The notes below the pieces were generated by a model that was not told where the DNA came from, searched no databases, and saw only the letters and a list, made by a program, of their open reading frames with translations. From assembly GCF_041260665.1 (NCBI RefSeq), contig NZ_JBGCCT010000021.1, positions 1-64,000 of the forward strand: a DNA stretch of 64,000 bases, given 5' to 3'. The DNA is from Catenulispora sp. GP43 (GTDB taxonomy: Bacteria; Actinomycetota; Actinomycetes; Streptomycetales; Catenulisporaceae). Position numbers and translations under genes: made by a program. Positions 62,216-64,000 of this stretch are shown here, piece by piece; positions within the stretch are counted from its first letter, which is position 1; each line of letters begins with the position of its first letter.

Positions 62216-64000
62216 TCAACTGAGAACCCACCACGCCCGATCGGGTCGCAACGGCAGTCGAAGCGGTGAACCCTCCCGCGGATCCCCGACGGCGTCCCGG
62301 ATCGCGGCCAGCACCGCGGCCGGCGTCGCCATCACCGACAGGTCGCCGACCGGCTTCATGCCGGCCAGCGGCGGGGCGGCGACCGGCAGGCCGTCCGGGC
62401 CGATCTCCTCCTTGGCCTCCTCGGCGGTCTCCAGCAGCGCGGCGACCACGACCTCCGGCGCGTCCATCGCCGAGGGCTCACCCCAGCCGAACGGCAGATC
62501 CGCGCCTTCGGACAGGACGAAGCCGGCGCCGGCCACGACCCCGGAGGCGACGCGGTGCTCGGCCCGCTCCCGGACCGCGACCCGGCCCGCGTCCTGCGCG
62601 ATGGCCACCTGGACCACGTTCACCAGCCCGAGTTCGGTGTCCACGTCCACCACCGCGCGCACCGCGCCGACCGCGACGCTGGCCGCGTCGGAGGTGCCGG
62701 TGAGGGTCGGCATGGTGAGCATGCGGAACTCGCCGTCGCCGCGGACCACGCGGCCGGCCGGCAGGCACTGCCGGTAGGCGTCGTCCAGCGGGAGGTGGAA
62801 GACGTCGTCGTGGGACACCAGGTATCCGTCGACGACCTTCAGCAGGCCGCCGTCGATCCCGATCTGCTCGGCCAGCGCCTGGAAGAGCTTCGCACGGACC
62901 TGCTTCGCCGCCGCCTCGACCGCGCTGCCGTGCACCCACGCCGGGTGCGTGACGGCCGAGGACGAGGGCAGCGAGCCGGGGTCCTCCGGCGCCCGGACGG
63001 CGACCCGCTCCGCCGGGATGCCCAAAGTGCGCTCGACCGAGACCCGGATCAGGTCGTGCAGGCCCGAACCGGTCTCCACGGCCGAGCAGGCCACGGTCGC
63101 GGCCGGGCCGTCCGGGGACATCGAGACCAGCACCACGGCGGTCGCGTACTCCCCCAGCTGCGTCGGGTTCGACAGGTCCGCCATGCCCAGGGCCACCCCG
63201 ACCCCGCGCCGGATCCGGGTCAGCTCCCCGGTCCGGCCCACGGTCCCGGGGTACTCGCGGATGTCCGGTCCCGGCGGGAAGCTCGGCATCGGGGTGTCCA
63301 GCACCTCGTGCAGGCAGTCCGGGATCGGCACCGGCGCGGCCGCCGGCTTGCCCAGCGGGTCGCTCGCGTCCGGCACCAGGTCGCCGGGTCGCAGCAGGTT
63401 GCGAAGCCGGACCTCCAGCCCGCCCAGGCCCACCGCCGTGCCCGCGGCGTCCATCTGCGCCTCGTACGCGGCGCAGGTCAGGGCCCCGCCCCCGCCGCGC
63501 ACCCGGCCGGCCGGCGGGTTGTTGGTGCGCACCACGCGGCCGGTGACCCGGACGTTCGGCACCCGGTAGGGCCCGACCGCCAGCCGGCAGGCCTCGTCCA
63601 GGATGTCGATCGTGGTGGAGGCGTACGCGCCGCCGTCGAGCAGGATGTCGGCCTCGACCGCGACCAGGGCGCCGTCGTCGGCGACCACGTGCCGGTAGCG
63701 CAGCTGCGCCGCCGGGCGTCCCGGGTGCGCCGGGGCGTCGCGCGGCACGACGGCCTTCACCGGCCGGCCGGTCGCCATCGCCAGCAGCGCGGCCTGCACC
63801 TGCAGGCCGACGTCCTCGCGGTGGGTGTCGGCGCCGCCGACCCGGGTCGGGATGACGTGCACCTTCTCCACCGGCAGGCCCAGGCACTGCGCGACCACCT
63901 CGCGGTCGCCGCGCGGGGACACGGTCGCGACGTAGATCTCGATCCCGCGCTCGCCGTTCGGCACCGCGATCACCACGGCCGGGGCCGCGGGGCGCGCGGC
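62216..64000 (-). CDS. Xanthine dehydrogenase-like molybdopterin subunit (partial)
   Basis: At least 594 codons; the frame runs off the window end, so the N-terminus is missing. C-terminal Mo-binding half: LGLPVEKVHVIPTRVGGADTHRED, GRPVKAVVPRD, RVRGGGGALTCAAYEAQMD, VETGSGLHDLIRVSVERTLGI, then MKPVGDLSVMATPAAVLAAIRDAVG. In xanthine oxidases the last motif is K-x-VGE, with the catalytic Glu; here it is VGD. The FGGK glycine motif is also replaced by ADTHRED. It may be a divergent or inactive member. Partner FeS and FAD subunits would lie outside the window. Confidence 0.82.
   Translation of the reverse strand, partial: AARPAAPAVVIAVPNGERGIEIYVATVSPRGDREVVAQCLGLPVEKVHVIPTRVGGADTHREDVGLQVQAALLAMATGRPVKAVVPRDAPAHPGRPAAQLRYRHVVADDGALVAVEADILLDGGAYASTTIDILDEACRLAVGPYRVPNVRVTGRVVRTNNPPAGRVRGGGGALTCAAYEAQMDAAGTAVGLGGLEVRLRNLLRPGDLVPDASDPLGKPAAAPVPIPDCLHEVLDTPMPSFPPGPDIREYPGTVGRTGELTRIRRGVGVALGMADLSNPTQLGEYATAVVLVSMSPDGPAATVACSAVETGSGLHDLIRVSVERTLGIPAERVAVRAPEDPGSLPSSSAVTHPAWVHGSAVEAAAKQVRAKLFQALAEQIGIDGGLLKVVDGYLVSHDDVFHLPLDDAYRQCLPAGRVVRGDGEFRMLTMPTLTGTSDAASVAVGAVRAVVDVDTELGLVNVVQVAIAQDAGRVAVRERAEHRVASGVVAGAGFVLSEGADLPFGWGEPSAMDAPEVVVAALLETAEEAKEEIGPDGLPVAAPPLAGMKPVGDLSVMATPAAVLAAIRDAVGDPREGSPLRLPLRPDRAWWVLS

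Overview
The window is chromosomal DNA from a filamentous, high-G+C actinobacterium (roughly 70% G+C or more, strong third-codon G/C bias). It carries a WhiG-type sporulation sigma factor, a protein with six chaplin domains, a c-di-AMP riboswitch ahead of an NlpC/P60 cell-wall hydrolase, and a DUF397 / DUF5753 / ATPase regulatory trio. The gene order rlmN, cdsA, frr, pyrH, tsf, rpsB, M23 peptidase, whiG, xerC-like, dprA, comM, yraN, DUF2469, rnhB, lepB, rplS, trmD, rimM, khpA, rpsP, ffh is the conserved Streptomyces-type translation and secretion region. Low-complexity N- or C-terminal extensions on housekeeping proteins (S2, S16, WhiG, DprA, CdsA, LepB) suggest a relative of Streptomyces such as a Catenulisporales member, but this placement is only an inference.

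Layout. 1-170: G/C homopolymer tract, probably artefactual. 171-4193: GH75 chitosanase, VOC protein, rlmN, and a padR / hydrolase divergent pair with clear operators. 4296-9707: cdsA-frr-pyrH-tsf-rpsB leftward, and a small beta-sandwich protein. 9833-26560: leftward block of M23 peptidase, TetR, whiG, recombinase, dprA, comM, a coupled Ala-rich ORF, yraN, DUF2469, rnhB, two signal peptidases, rplS-trmD-rimM-khpA-rpsP, and ffh. 26723-29474: zinc-ribbon/DnaQ exonuclease, a second G/C homopolymer tract, then the riboswitch and NlpC/P60 gene. 29544-38686: acidic coiled-coil protein, guaA, amidase, the DUF397/ATPase/DUF5753 trio, and a large one-pass membrane protein with repeated Thr-Pro and Thr-His-Ile motifs. 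39069-45012: LuxR-type HTH, small membrane protein, a hydrolase-monooxygenase operon with a divergent TetR, DUF4262 and SCO6745-type proteins. 45283-51846: six-domain chaplin, clpS/DUF2017, and the NAD-salvage pair pncB-pncA with a DUF2510 membrane protein. 51980-64000: HPPD with a divergent Lrp regulator, DUF5819/HTTM pair, IclR, an AraC-nitroreductase operon with divergent MFS, an SF2 helicase, and the C-terminal part of a xanthine-dehydrogenase-like subunit.

Two themes stand out. First, at least twelve genes have a TAnnnT hexamer 6-9 nt before an ATG or GTG and no ribosome binding site, which points to widespread leaderless transcription, including a 24-bp divergent clpS/pncB promoter with overlapping -10 hexamers. 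Second, several regulators sit next to clear palindromic operators. No tRNA, rRNA, CRISPR array, insertion sequence or prophage was seen.
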